From Bacteroidetes bacterium HGW-Bacteroidetes-4 (GTDB taxonomy: Bacteria; Bacteroidota; Bacteroidia; Bacteroidales; SZUA-534), in the NCBI GenBank assembly GCA_002840905.1, contig PHDD01000001.1:186001-250000 (forward strand): a stretch of 64,000 nucleotides of DNA. The letters run 5' to 3'. The notes below the pieces were generated by a model. The model made no database searches. It was not told the origin of the DNA and was given only the letters and a program-made list of their open reading frames with translations. The position numbers and the translations under genes are program-made. Shown here one piece after another: positions 45,813-55,301 of this stretch; the first letter of the stretch is position 1, and the number at the start of each line of letters is the position of its first letter.

Positions 45813-47138
45813 ATGCCAAAACAAAAATTATTGGCATTTCTCATTTTAATAAATCAAGTTGTTTCGGCCCAGATTTACCATTTTGAAACGGGTAAGATAT
45901 TAAGTGGTAAACCCGGGCAAATTATTTGGAATTCTGGAATCTATGAAGGTTTTTCGGCTGATTATGGTTCTTTTATTACGCTTGAGAATCCGGGTAATTC
46001 ACATTCAAAAGAATTGGTTCTTCCACTTATCCGGATAAAGGCATTGCAAGACGATTCGTTGAAAGAGCCGGTATTTCTCTTGCATGGTGGTCCGGGAGAA
46101 AAAAACCTGCAAAGTGTTTTGTTTTTTCCGCAACTCTTAATAAACCACGATGTTATTTTAATGGGTTACCGTGGGGTAGAAGGTTCCCGGGTTTTGGACG
46201 ATACTTACTATAAAGATGCCTTATTTTCCGATTCACTTAACCTTACTAATTACCAGACGGTTTTTACCAGTGCGTTTGTTCGTACGATGCATTATTACCA
46301 GCAAACTGGAATCAATGTCTCCAACTATAGCATAGAACAGGTAGCAAACGATTTGGAACAAATTCGCCAGATTGAAAACTATGACACCATATCACTTTTG
46401 AGCTTTAGTTTTGGAACCATGATAGCACAGACCTATGCAACAAAATTTAGCCACAGGGTTAAAACCAACGTGCAAATAGGAGTGAGAGCGCCCAACGATT
46501 TTATAATAAATAACCAGACTTTTAAGAAACAGCTTGTAAAATTCTGCGCTTACCACGACTCCCTGAAAGGTTTAAGCAAGGGAGCATCTAAACTGGATTT
46601 AGATTGGATGCTGGAACAGGTTTTAGGTTCACAATCCGATGAAGTGTTCCATCCCATTCGTTTTTGCTTGTTTTTTTATTCGCAGTTTTATACCCTGGAA
46701 AATGGCATGATACTTATTGATGCCGCGCAAACTTACCGAAATAACAAACCTAAAAAACTGGTTGATTTGTATACCTCATTTTACAAATTTTATCCCAACA
46801 TGCTTTTGGGCGACCTGCTTTTAAAAAAGCAAAACGGCTACATTTATTCCTACCGGCATAAACCCGCCGATGCCATTGATTCTTTAATATTAATAGTTAA
46901 TAACTGGTACACTCCTTATAATACCTTATTTAATCAAAGCAAAGATTTCCTGGTTCAAAATTCACTGATTGAAACGATAACCATTTATGGCGCCATGGAT
47001 GTGGCAACTCCTTTAAGCAAGTTGCAAGAAAATACAACCTGTACCAGGTTTTATATAATTCCCGATTGTGGGCACCTCGATTTTTTCTATTCAAAAAAGA
47101 AAGAAGTAAATAAACTTATTGATTCTTTCTTTAATTGA
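45813..47138 (+). CDS. secreted alpha/beta hydrolase, proline-iminopeptidase-like
   Basis: The 441-residue protein has a signal peptide (MPKQKLLAFLILINQVVSAQ). The oxyanion loop is HGGPG, a prolyl aminopeptidase/TAP signature, and GYRGVEGSR replaces the usual DQRGxGxS. The nucleophile elbow is SFSFGT (family GxSxG, altered to SxSxG), and the catalytic His lies near the end in DCGHLDFF. An Asp in GAMDVATP is the likely acid. It probably releases N-terminal residues from peptides in the periplasm. It starts 9 nt after siaC, so the two are likely co-transcribed. Confidence 0.8.
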   Translation: MPKQKLLAFLILINQVVSAQIYHFETGKILSGKPGQIIWNSGIYEGFSADYGSFITLENPGNSHSKELVLPLIRIKALQDDSLKEPVFLLHGGPGEKNLQSVLFFPQLLINHDVILMGYRGVEGSRVLDDTYYKDALFSDSLNLTNYQTVFTSAFVRTMHYYQQTGINVSNYSIEQVANDLEQIRQIENYDTISLLSFSFGTMIAQTYATKFSHRVKTNVQIGVRAPNDFIINNQTFKKQLVKFCAYHDSLKGLSKGASKLDLDWMLEQVLGSQSDEVFHPIRFCLFFYSQFYTLENGMILIDAAQTYRNNKPKKLVDLYTSFYKFYPNMLLGDLLLKKQNGYIYSYRHKPADAIDSLILIVNNWYTPYNTLFNQSKDFLVQNSLIETITIYGAMDVATPLSKLQENTTCTRFYIIPDCGHLDFFYSKKKEVNKLIDSFFN

Positions 47139-47187
47139 ATTATTTGTAATTGAGTTTACCATTCTGAAGCGAATGTTTCAACCAATT

Positions 47188-50100
47188 TTATTTTCCGGTA
47201 ACCACAATTTCAACCCTGCGGTTTTGTGCGCGGCCTGTTTCCGTATCGTTATCGGCAATGGGTTTTGTATTGGCATGGCCTGAGTACTTAACCCGGTTAT
47301 ACCCATTGGCAATAAGATATTTGGCTATAATCTTGGCGCGCTCAAGGGCTAAATCTTCCTGAGTTTCACGAATCTCTAAATCATCGGCATGGCCATGAAC
47401 GTCAATCTTAACCGACGGATTTTTGCGCAGAACCTTTAACAGCCGTTCCAGTTCCGGGAACGATGTGGCCGGTATTTCTGCACTTCCGCTGGCAAAATTC
47501 AGGGTATTCATTGGAATTATGGAGCCCACAGTAATAGCCTTCATTAGAATCTCTTTATTCAGGTTTTTAAAAGTGACAATTTGCTGGCTGTATAGTTTTT
47601 CTGCATAATACCAGTATTGATCAGCAATTACTTCAACTGAGTAGTCATTGCCTGCAACGAAACTGGTGGAATATAAACCTGTTTTTGGGTTTGAATTAAC
47701 CGAAGTTACTTCATTTCCTTTTTCATCTATCACTCGAACCAGAGCTGATATAGGTTGAAGTGTGGTAGCATCTTTTATCAAACCGCTTAAATTGGTTCGT
47801 CTTACAATTTCTACACCGGTTCCGTCTTGTCTTGATCCATATTCATAATCAGTGGCAAAGTTAATTTTTCGTTTCTTCTCATTAAATATAAAATTAACTT
47901 CAAACTGACGATAACCGTTTAACTGAACTTCGTAATCGTTTTGTTCCAGCTCAAAGTTCTCAAAAAAGATGTTGTTTATTCTTACCTTATAATTATCAAC
48001 GCTGGGGACATAAATGGTGAAATTACCCTGGGCGTCGGTTAAGGTGGAATACCTGCGACCGGTTGAGTTTTCAGCAGTAACTTTTATATTACTAATATCA
48101 ATAGCTCCCAGGTTTGATAACTTGGAACGATTTAATAGAACGCTCCCAAAAATTTTATTGTTTTCGGTAAATGGAATGTATAATTTTTTATTTTTCCCCA
48201 AATAAATCGATTGAGAACTAACTTCCGATGAAAATGAACCCTGAATTTCGGTAGTTGGCAAATAACTTATTAAATAAAAACCATTAGGAATATTATTATA
48301 CTGTATATGGCCATCCATATCAGAAATTAGCTCCGTAGGCATAAAATTGCCTTCAGATGTCATTGCTGATTCAGCTGTCATAATGTCGTCCCGTTGTATC
48401 TCAAATAAAATGCCACTTAAACCGGGTTCTCCATCATCTTTTATACTATTTCCATTAAAATCTTTAAAGAAATAAACATCCAAATTATGATATTGGTATC
48501 GGGGTTGATTAATAAGAAAATCTTTTCGTAAGCCAATTTCGAAATAGGTACCTGAATACGAGTATTTTGAATCCAAAACCTGATCATAATTCGACTGAAA
48601 AATAAGCGATGCAGAAAAGACCAACTCCCAGGTATCACCCAAATTTGCAATCATATTATTGGTCATATTTAACCGGTTTACTTTGGCATTAATATCAAAA
48701 GAGTAATTCAGGTTGGTTTGCAGTCGCAGATTACCGGGGATTATGGGAATATCAAGCGAAGGCATTATTCTCACATACTTAGTGAAATAATTTGAAGCAA
48801 AATATGAATATTGCTGATGAATAGAGTTAGGGCCGTTATTGTAACTCAGAAATAAACTCCAGAGTCTGAAATTAAAATTAGTTGAAAGCTGGTAACTTAT
48901 CCAGTTCTTATTAATAGTTAAGCTATCAAATAACTGCTTGTCATACCTGTTTACATTTACCAAACCTCCCTCAAATGAAATATTATACGAACTAATCGAC
49001 GATGGAATTTTGTACCTTAGATTACCCTTGAGTTGGTAGGAACGGGTACTGAATTCAAAAGCTCCGTTGGGTCCGATAAACTGATTCGATGCTTTTCCCA
49101 ATGAATTTACACCGGCGGAATATCTAATATTATTTCCAATTGAGGAATAGAGTAAAAACTCTGATTTATTATAGTTATTAAAAGAGCTTGGAAGTAAAGA
49201 ATCTCCAAGATATCGGGGAGGAGCGTAATTTACCTGATAATAGTTAAATGACGAGCTTACTTTTTTATTAATGGCTCTAATTATACGGCTGTTAATCTGT
49301 AAACGACCGGCATTATTACCTCCATAATTATTGTCGCCGTAGATTGATGACAAATAAAACTTGGTTTTATAATAGGTATTGCTGTAATTTATGCTTCCGG
49401 AATAACCTAGAGGCATTTTCTCATTGGTTAAGGTATGCTCCTTAAAACTGGTAAGCATATTAAGTTTAAAAGAGCCTATTTTTTTAAACGACTTACCTAT
49501 ACTAAATTGTCCGATAAGTGTATTTTTATTCGCAACATGGTCTTGTGCATAGGAACCACCAATACCCAAATTGGCCAGTGGAGTTTGTTGATTTAAACTG
49601 AGTCCCACTACTTGTTTATCTGTTATCATCGATGTGCTGAAGAAGGAATTTAAATAGGTATTCCGGGTTTTGTATTTGAAAGCAAATCCCCGGCCAAAAC
49701 TACTCTGACCAATACTCTCAAAAATATCTCCAACGGTTAAGGTGTACTTGGGCCGTGTATAGGTAACATACATCTTACTGTACTTCCAGGGATCACTGGT
49801 AAAATTTCTACCGTTACCCTGCAAATAATAAAACAGATTCTGATTTTTGTTTTTAAATAAGAGGTTACCATAGAGTGATAAGGAAAAAGTCGGGTTATCT
49901 TCCTTGAATAAGTCGTGCATAAACAGTGTGAATGATGCCATTTTATAATCGTCGGGAATCTGGTTGCTGGTTGCACTTTTCAGTTCTTTAAGCCAAATGG
50001 TGCTATAAAAACTGGTGTCCTGGGTATAGGTTTTTGCACTTATCCGATGGAAAAATTTATTGTCAAAGTTCAATTTTCGCATTAAGGTAATTGGAATTAC

Positions 50101-50736
50101 TACCAGCGTATCGGATAAGGCCTTTAAAGAAAAAGACTCCCGATAAAAACGTTCCTCCAGATTTCCTACTCGCAAGGCTTGATCCAGATTTATGTCCAGA
50201 TAAAAAAATTCATCCGTATTCCCATTGTTGGCAATGAAAAACTCAATATTGGTAGTGTAATTGTTTTTATTGGTGTAAACTACCCTTTTTAATGGCTTGT
50301 ACAATACATCCTGAATTTTAGGCACGGTTATAAAGCTGTATTCGTTTTTAATGGCATTGCCTTTTAAATCGGTAATGGAAGCAACAATGGCATAGCCAAT
50401 GTCACCCTTTACATCGGTTGAAACCGAAGCGCGAAAAGGTAGTAAAACGGAATCGTTAGCAGCCAAAGTTAGACGTTGCTGACTTTCTCCAAAAAAAGAC
50501 CATTGGGCCGGATAACTAAACTTTACGATAACCTCAACCGGTCGGTTAGAGGGATTTTTTACACTCACTACATTAAAAAAGGTTTTACCTTTATTGGTTT
50601 CTATCTTTTTTCGTAAAAATTCAAGTTGTAATTGGTCATAACTATCTTCAAGAAAATAAAACTGTGCCTTTACATTTGTCTGGGAAAACAAAAAAAAAAG
50701 GAAGCCTATTAATATCTTAGATAGTTTCTTATTCAT
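47188..50736 (-). CDS. usher-like outer-membrane barrel fused to SdrD-like, Cna-B-like and OmpA domains
   Basis: The 1182-residue protein has a signal peptide (to about 25) and a beta-sandwich domain (about 45-150) with PSNRPVEVIVKFSYP. A long barrel-like region (about 265-750) contains the motif LTVGDIFESIGQSSFGRGFAFKYK, similar in feel to the VGD...RG strand of fimbrial ushers. A calcium-type loop in FKDFNGNSIKDDGEPGLSG (SdrD/SpaA-like) follows, then two Cna-B/carboxypeptidase-regulatory-like domains (about 860-1050). The C-terminus is an OmpA peptidoglycan-binding domain (VHGHADD, then GRAQNRRVEIV). Its start lies 3 nt after the stop of a small exported protein. The usher role is inference. 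Confidence 0.8.
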   Translation of the reverse strand: MNKKLSKILIGFLFFLFSQTNVKAQFYFLEDSYDQLQLEFLRKKIETNKGKTFFNVVSVKNPSNRPVEVIVKFSYPAQWSFFGESQQRLTLAANDSVLLPFRASVSTDVKGDIGYAIVASITDLKGNAIKNEYSFITVPKIQDVLYKPLKRVVYTNKNNYTTNIEFFIANNGNTDEFFYLDINLDQALRVGNLEERFYRESFSLKALSDTLVVIPITLMRKLNFDNKFFHRISAKTYTQDTSFYSTIWLKELKSATSNQIPDDYKMASFTLFMHDLFKEDNPTFSLSLYGNLLFKNKNQNLFYYLQGNGRNFTSDPWKYSKMYVTYTRPKYTLTVGDIFESIGQSSFGRGFAFKYKTRNTYLNSFFSTSMITDKQVVGLSLNQQTPLANLGIGGSYAQDHVANKNTLIGQFSIGKSFKKIGSFKLNMLTSFKEHTLTNEKMPLGYSGSINYSNTYYKTKFYLSSIYGDNNYGGNNAGRLQINSRIIRAINKKVSSSFNYYQVNYAPPRYLGDSLLPSSFNNYNKSEFLLYSSIGNNIRYSAGVNSLGKASNQFIGPNGAFEFSTRSYQLKGNLRYKIPSSISSYNISFEGGLVNVNRYDKQLFDSLTINKNWISYQLSTNFNFRLWSLFLSYNNGPNSIHQQYSYFASNYFTKYVRIMPSLDIPIIPGNLRLQTNLNYSFDINAKVNRLNMTNNMIANLGDTWELVFSASLIFQSNYDQVLDSKYSYSGTYFEIGLRKDFLINQPRYQYHNLDVYFFKDFNGNSIKDDGEPGLSGILFEIQRDDIMTAESAMTSEGNFMPTELISDMDGHIQYNNIPNGFYLISYLPTTEIQGSFSSEVSSQSIYLGKNKKLYIPFTENNKIFGSVLLNRSKLSNLGAIDISNIKVTAENSTGRRYSTLTDAQGNFTIYVPSVDNYKVRINNIFFENFELEQNDYEVQLNGYRQFEVNFIFNEKKRKINFATDYEYGSRQDGTGVEIVRRTNLSGLIKDATTLQPISALVRVIDEKGNEVTSVNSNPKTGLYSTSFVAGNDYSVEVIADQYWYYAEKLYSQQIVTFKNLNKEILMKAITVGSIIPMNTLNFASGSAEIPATSFPELERLLKVLRKNPSVKIDVHGHADDLEIRETQEDLALERAKIIAKYLIANGYNRVKYSGHANTKPIADNDTETGRAQNRRVEIVVTGK

Positions 50737-50739
50737 AGT

Positions 50740-51264
50740 CTATGGGGTTCCGGTATAAGAGCGGAGTACAAAATCTACTTCCACAAAATAGTTATCCGAT
50801 TCGTATCCCATTAAGGGTTCAATGTAATAAGTTAGTTTTACCTGGTCAGTCCGGGCTATTCCTTCTGTTGTCTCCCAATAACAAATAGGTTGCATTGCTG
50901 AAGATAATTTTGATTCCAAAACGGAGGTGTCGGTAACATAAAACACATTGGCAACTTCGGTGCCAGAACAGGTAAATTTAATTTTGTTTAAAGGAATATT
51001 AGTTGTAGTTCCGGTTAATTGAGGTTGTAACGCCTGTATATATAAGGCAAAACCTGTATAGGTATTACCACCAGGCAAATCACGAAAATTCAAATCAATT
51101 ACCGTATAATCATTCCGGGTAATTCCATACTGAATGGTATTTAAAGTATATAGGTTAAAGGATGCATTTACCCCTCGGTTAAAAATCATCGAACCTGAAA
51201 CTTCTTGAGAATAAATACCAGTAAACAGTATTATAAACGGAATAATAGCAAAAAGCTTATTCAC
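50740..51264 (-). CDS. small exported protein, putative minor subunit
   Basis: The 174-residue protein has a signal peptide (MNKLFAIIPFIILFTGIYSQ). The mature part is beta-rich, with TIQYGITRNDYTVIDLNF, similar in position and pattern to MNQYRYGIDNTTRYTTVFT in the larger upstream protein, so the two look related. It has two Cys (KFTCSGTE and PICYWETT) that could form a disulfide, as in pilins. It is flanked by the putative major subunit (106 nt away, with a hairpin between) and the usher-like gene (3 nt away). A minor or tip subunit is my guess. Confidence 0.7.
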   Translation of the reverse strand: MNKLFAIIPFIILFTGIYSQEVSGSMIFNRGVNASFNLYTLNTIQYGITRNDYTVIDLNFRDLPGGNTYTGFALYIQALQPQLTGTTTNIPLNKIKFTCSGTEVANVFYVTDTSVLESKLSSAMQPICYWETTEGIARTDQVKLTYYIEPLMGYESDNYFVEVDFVLRSYTGTP

Positions 51265-51301
51265 TTTATGGGTTTTGTTTTCAATAGGTTTATTCCTAAC
51301 T

Positions 51302-51345
51302 ATAAGAACCCGATCATGAAGTTATCCTTCTGATCCGGCTCTTAT
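51302..51345 (-). promoter_or_regulatory. strong intercistronic hairpin between the two small exported-protein genes
   Basis: ATAAGAACCCGATC (51302-51315) pairs with GATCCGGCTCTTAT (51332-51345) over 14 positions with one mismatch and one wobble, with a 16-nt loop. It lacks a U-tract on the minus strand. Similar hairpins after major pilin genes (papA in E. coli) protect the upstream mRNA and set subunit ratios. Confidence 0.65.
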
Positions 51346-51370
51346 ATTAGTTACTTTGCTTTTTTATGCT

Positions 51371-52057
51371 TTATGGTTGTTTCCTTAGCTCTAAGAATAC
51401 GTTGGTTGCATAACGGTCGGGTTCAAGACTTTCTTCCAATAAATTTAACCCATTGGTATTAATACCCTGTACACCGGTAGTAGCTAATTCCCATTGAATC
51501 TCAAATTTATTTTGGTCAGAACCACCTGCACCGCCTAAATCAGTACCATCAGCAGGGTTTGATTCAACAATTTTGGTTGCTGCAACATTTGATAGTACAT
51601 TGAGTGATCCACCGGCACCATTAAGAGTACCATCATCCATTAATAGTCCCCAGTTTGCTCCGGAAGCGGCTGCCCCAGCAGTTCCTGATCCTGTAGATAC
51701 CATAGTATAGCCAATTAAATCGAGTGGCATACTGTTATCTGTGACGGCAAAAGTATTTTCAGAAGTTCCCATTTGTGTGCCATACAATGCATCGTTTTCA
51801 GCATACATAAAAACATCAAAATCTACCGACGAAGCTACGGTAAAAACCGTAGTATACCGGGTAGTGTTATCAATACCATAGCGATATTGGTTCATTGAGT
51901 TTACATTAAATTCAATAGCGCCACCTGAAGTAACGTTTAAGCGCAAAATAGAATTTAATGAAACGGATACAGGAATAACCGCATTGTCGACTACCGCTTG
52001 TGCACTCAGGCCAATCGCAAAAGCTATTCCTAAAACGGAAAGTGTTAACTTTTTCAT
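51371..52057 (-). CDS. exported Gly/Ala/Asn-rich protein, putative major surface subunit
   Basis: The 228-residue protein has a classical signal peptide (MKKLTLSVLGIAFAIGLSAQA). The mature part is beta-rich and low in charge, with long Gly/Ala/Asn/Ser loops (VSTGSGTAGAAASGANWG and DGTDLGGAGGSDQNKFEIQW) and no cysteine. It contains two W-x-L tripeptides (WGL, WEL). The start PVSVSLNSILRLNVTSGGAIEF is a pattern I associate with uncharacterised Bacteroidota exported proteins. As first gene before the hairpin it would be the most abundant product. Major-subunit status is inference. Confidence 0.72.
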   Translation of the reverse strand: MKKLTLSVLGIAFAIGLSAQAVVDNAVIPVSVSLNSILRLNVTSGGAIEFNVNSMNQYRYGIDNTTRYTTVFTVASSVDFDVFMYAENDALYGTQMGTSENTFAVTDNSMPLDLIGYTMVSTGSGTAGAAASGANWGLLMDDGTLNGAGGSLNVLSNVAATKIVESNPADGTDLGGAGGSDQNKFEIQWELATTGVQGINTNGLNLLEESLEPDRYATNVFLELRKQP

Positions 52058-52184
52058 GTTTAATAATTGTTTAGTTTGACAAATAATTTAGTTGCAATAT
52101 ACAAAAAAACGTTAATAAGCTACTCAAGGTTTGTTTTTCTTGCCAAAAATAGTAAAATTTACACAAACGAAACTAAATTAACGG

Positions 52185-54125
52185 TTAAGTCTTTATTTCA
52201 TTCGATGTAAAATCCAGCTTAAACCCAATAACCAAGACATCGTCAATCTGACTGTATTTAGTTCCCATCCAAGTCTTTAGTTCCTTTTCCAGATGTTCTT
52301 TTTGTTGTTCCATAGGCCATTGGTGAATGTTGTAAATCATTTCCCTAAAATTTTTAATCATAAATTTTCGTCCGTTATCGCCACCAAACTGGTCGATGTA
52401 GCCGTCAGAAAACAGGTAGAACCAGGTTGGGCCATTTACTTCAATCTTATGCAAGGTAAATTTATGATCGTCGTTTTTACCGCCAATACCGTTTTTATCG
52501 CCTTTTATTTGCTCTACATGACCGTTACTAATATAAATCAATGGGTTTTTGGCCCCGGCGAATTCCAGGGTTTTTTCTTCGCGGTCGATAACGCAAAGGG
52601 CCATATCCATGCCATCCTGGTTGCTGGTTTCTTTTTGTTTTAAGGTGAAACGTACTCCCCGGTGCAATTCTTCCAGAATTAAATCGGGCCGGGTTATACC
52701 CTTATTGGTAATCTCGTCGAGCAGGTTATAACCAATCATGCTCATAAAAGCACCGGGTACCCCGTGGCCGGTACAATCAACCGCAGAAACAGCCAGTTTT
52801 TTTGGGGCTTTATTCTGATTGGAATCCACCTCACGGCGGTGCATACCAAATATTTTAAAAATGTCCGATTTGGAATCAATTTCGCGGAACCAATAAAAAT
52901 CGCCACTCACAATATCGCGGGGTTTAAACAGGATAAAAGATTCTTTTATAAAATCGTTTAATTGACCGGGTTTGGGTAATAAGGCCTTTTGTATGCCTTT
53001 GGCGTAATTGATACTTTGGGTGATGTTTTGGTTTTGGTGGGCAATCTTACGCATGGCGGAACCCAACTGCTCACTCTTTTCCACAATCTCTTTATTTTGT
53101 TTTGCCAATTTCTGGTTTGCCTTTTGTCGGGCCCGGTTGGCACGCAACATAACAATAGCCAGAATAACCATTAATCCCAGACCAATGGCCACCATTCCAA
53201 TAATTAACTGTTGGTTGCGGGCTTTGGCTTCCTGTTCCAGCAAACGGATACGGGTCAATTCCTTTTCTTTATTCAGGTTATCGATTTGCAGGGAGCGGGT
53301 GCGTGAAATTTCCTGGGCATAAAACAGACTGTCTTGTTTTGCTTTTATGGCAATTCCCAGGGAATCCTGGGTTTGTTCATAGATTAATTGTTGTAATTTG
53401 AAAAGCTCTGCCGCCAGTCTTTTCTCTTCTTCGGTTTTGGCTACCTGCTTTTGGGTTTCAATTACTTCGGTGGTAAATTGCTGTTTCAAACTCTCTTCCT
53501 CCAGATACGCCTTGTAAGTTTCTGCTTTGGCTGCAAATTCTTTCGATTTACGTATATTACCGTTTTGCTCGAAGTTTAACGACAAAAGCTGGTAACAATC
53601 CATAATTAAACGCGAATTTTTTAATTCTGTAGCAATAGCCAGAGCTTCGTCCAGTTGCTTAATGGCATCGTCGTAATAACCCAATACCTGCAGAATATAA
53701 GCCACATCGAATAGGCCGGCGGCTATTTCTGTTTTATCTCCAATTTTACGCCGAATAGTCAAACTCTTATTAAAATACTCCAGGGCAAATTCCAGTTCTT
53801 CCAAATCAGTATAAAGCACGCCTATATTGGAATAAATATTTCGAACTTCAATAAATTTATCTTTTTGTAAATATAAATCAGCTGAAGTAATAAAATTGTC
53901 GATGGCCTCTCTCATTCGCCCGGCTTTCCAATAGATAAAAGCCATTTGGCTGTAGGTTTTTCCAGCATTTGAAACGTCTTTATCGTTTAAAAATACTTCA
54001 GCCATCTCGTTTAACCGGGCAATTTGTTCATTTTCCTGGGGTGAAAGAATCCTTAATTCTTGCGAAAAGGACAAAGCATTAGTACATAAAATAATCAGAC
54101 ATAAAACTACAAATTTCTTTAGCAT
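52185..54125 (-). CDS. TPR-containing SpoIIE/PP2C-type phosphatase (RsbU/SiaA-like)
   Basis: The 646-residue protein has a signal peptide, several tetratricopeptide repeats (about 35-205), a coiled coil (215-300), one transmembrane helix (about 305-328), a second coiled coil and a cytoplasmic SpoIIE phosphatase domain (about 390-640). Metal-binding motifs are RDIVSGDFYW, DCTGHGVPGAFMSMIG, FSDGYIDQFGG and the final IDDVLVIG. It would dephosphorylate an anti-anti-sigma-like or SiaC-like protein in response to a periplasmic cue. It lies 127 nt upstream of the putative surface-subunit operon on the same strand, and divergent to the chaperone-like gene. Confidence 0.9.
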   Translation of the reverse strand: MLKKFVVLCLIILCTNALSFSQELRILSPQENEQIARLNEMAEVFLNDKDVSNAGKTYSQMAFIYWKAGRMREAIDNFITSADLYLQKDKFIEVRNIYSNIGVLYTDLEELEFALEYFNKSLTIRRKIGDKTEIAAGLFDVAYILQVLGYYDDAIKQLDEALAIATELKNSRLIMDCYQLLSLNFEQNGNIRKSKEFAAKAETYKAYLEEESLKQQFTTEVIETQKQVAKTEEEKRLAAELFKLQQLIYEQTQDSLGIAIKAKQDSLFYAQEISRTRSLQIDNLNKEKELTRIRLLEQEAKARNQQLIIGMVAIGLGLMVILAIVMLRANRARQKANQKLAKQNKEIVEKSEQLGSAMRKIAHQNQNITQSINYAKGIQKALLPKPGQLNDFIKESFILFKPRDIVSGDFYWFREIDSKSDIFKIFGMHRREVDSNQNKAPKKLAVSAVDCTGHGVPGAFMSMIGYNLLDEITNKGITRPDLILEELHRGVRFTLKQKETSNQDGMDMALCVIDREEKTLEFAGAKNPLIYISNGHVEQIKGDKNGIGGKNDDHKFTLHKIEVNGPTWFYLFSDGYIDQFGGDNGRKFMIKNFREMIYNIHQWPMEQQKEHLEKELKTWMGTKYSQIDDVLVIGFKLDFTSNEIKT

Positions 54126-54506
54126 AGGTAAAATATTGCTTTAATAAGGTATTCAAATGTATAAAAAAATATAGAATTTGAAATAGTGATGTACTGAACT
54201 GTATGATTATTTTGTTTTTTTCTGGGTAAAGTTTTTCATCCGTTTATATTTTATTTTCATTGGTTCGGTAGAACATTCTCATAAATAATCAGGCTCGTTT
54301 TAGTTAAACTTCTTTTTCAGGGATATTTCATTTTTTGCGTTTTATTAAACAATAATTTAAATCCAATTAATTAAACTTTTTTTAAAAAGTATTTGATAAC
54401 CCAATAATACACTCCTATATGGTATGATAAAATAAATATTAACATATATTTGTCAAGTTCATTAATAACGATAATTTTATACTTTGAAACAATTATTCCA
54501 AACACT
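54126..54506. other. divergent promoter region, very AT-rich
   Basis: This 381-nt gap lies between divergent genes (phosphatase and chaperone). Apart from TATATTTG at 54445-54452 I see no structure and no ORF. Confidence 0.5.
54445..54452 (+). promoter_or_regulatory. -7 box TATATTTG for the chaperone-like gene
   Basis: An exact TAnnTTTG match lies 54 nt upstream of the ATG at 54507. A -33 TTG is not evident. Confidence 0.5.
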
Positions 54507-55301
54507 ATGAGAAAAATTGCAACTTTACTATTTATAATTATTCACATGACTGGTTATGGCCAGGATTTTGAGGTTTCGCCGCTGCAATTGTTTTTTAATT
54601 CGGAACCGGGTGAATCACAAACCAAATACTTTAAAGTGATTAACCACAAAAGTACCCTGGAGACTTTTGTAATTAAACTCAGTGATTATTCTATTAATAG
54701 TCAGGGTGTAGGTTCTTACGAAGAAGCGGGTTCAATGCGAAATTCATTAGCCAATTACGCCAGTATTGCACCTTCGTTTTTTGAATTGGCACCCAACGAA
54801 GAAAAAGAGGTAGCTGTTACCATTCAACAACCAGCTGATCAATACGGATCGCGTTGGGGCGTTTTATTGGTAAGTACAGCCATTGAGCAAACATCATTTA
54901 GTGCCGATAAAGGAATTTCTGCCGGTTTAAGTTTAAGTGGGAGAATTATAATTGATGTTTTTCAAACACCCGGAACCAACAAAGCCTATAAGGCCAATAT
55001 CAGCAATTTATCTGAACTGACGGAACCAACCGATTCAATCCGCACTTTCACGGCTCTGGTAAATAATCTGGGAGATATAATTACTAATTGCAAGGCTTAT
55101 TTAATTGCTACTAATATTCAAACTGGTGAAGAGTTTAATTTCCCGGCTTATAACTTTACAATGTATCCTAAGAGTTCCAGAAAACTGGAATTGCGCTTGA
55201 AAGCTAATTTACCTAAGGGAACATACTCTCTTGCAGCTATACTTGATTATGGAAGTAATACCAATTTAGAAGGTACTCAAATGATGATTCGAGTAGAATG
55301 A
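54507..55301 (+). CDS. PapD/DUF916-like periplasmic chaperone-fold protein
   Basis: The ATG at 54507 gives a good signal peptide (MRKIATLLFIIIHMTGYGQ); the TTG at 54450 would not. The mature protein of about 245 residues starts FEVSPLQLFFNSEPGESQTKYFKVIN, a PapD-like first strand. PSFFELAPNEEKEVAVTIQQPAD follows, the segment that in pilus chaperones and DUF916/WxL proteins ends domain 1. A second immunoglobulin-like domain (about 165-264) ends KLELRLKANLPKGTYSLAAILDYG. The two-domain Ig architecture supports a subunit chaperone or surface-binding role. It overlaps the MORN gene by 4 nt. Confidence 0.75.
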   Translation: MRKIATLLFIIIHMTGYGQDFEVSPLQLFFNSEPGESQTKYFKVINHKSTLETFVIKLSDYSINSQGVGSYEEAGSMRNSLANYASIAPSFFELAPNEEKEVAVTIQQPADQYGSRWGVLLVSTAIEQTSFSADKGISAGLSLSGRIIIDVFQTPGTNKAYKANISNLSELTEPTDSIRTFTALVNNLGDIITNCKAYLIATNIQTGEEFNFPAYNFTMYPKSSRKLELRLKANLPKGTYSLAAILDYGSNTNLEGTQMMIRVE

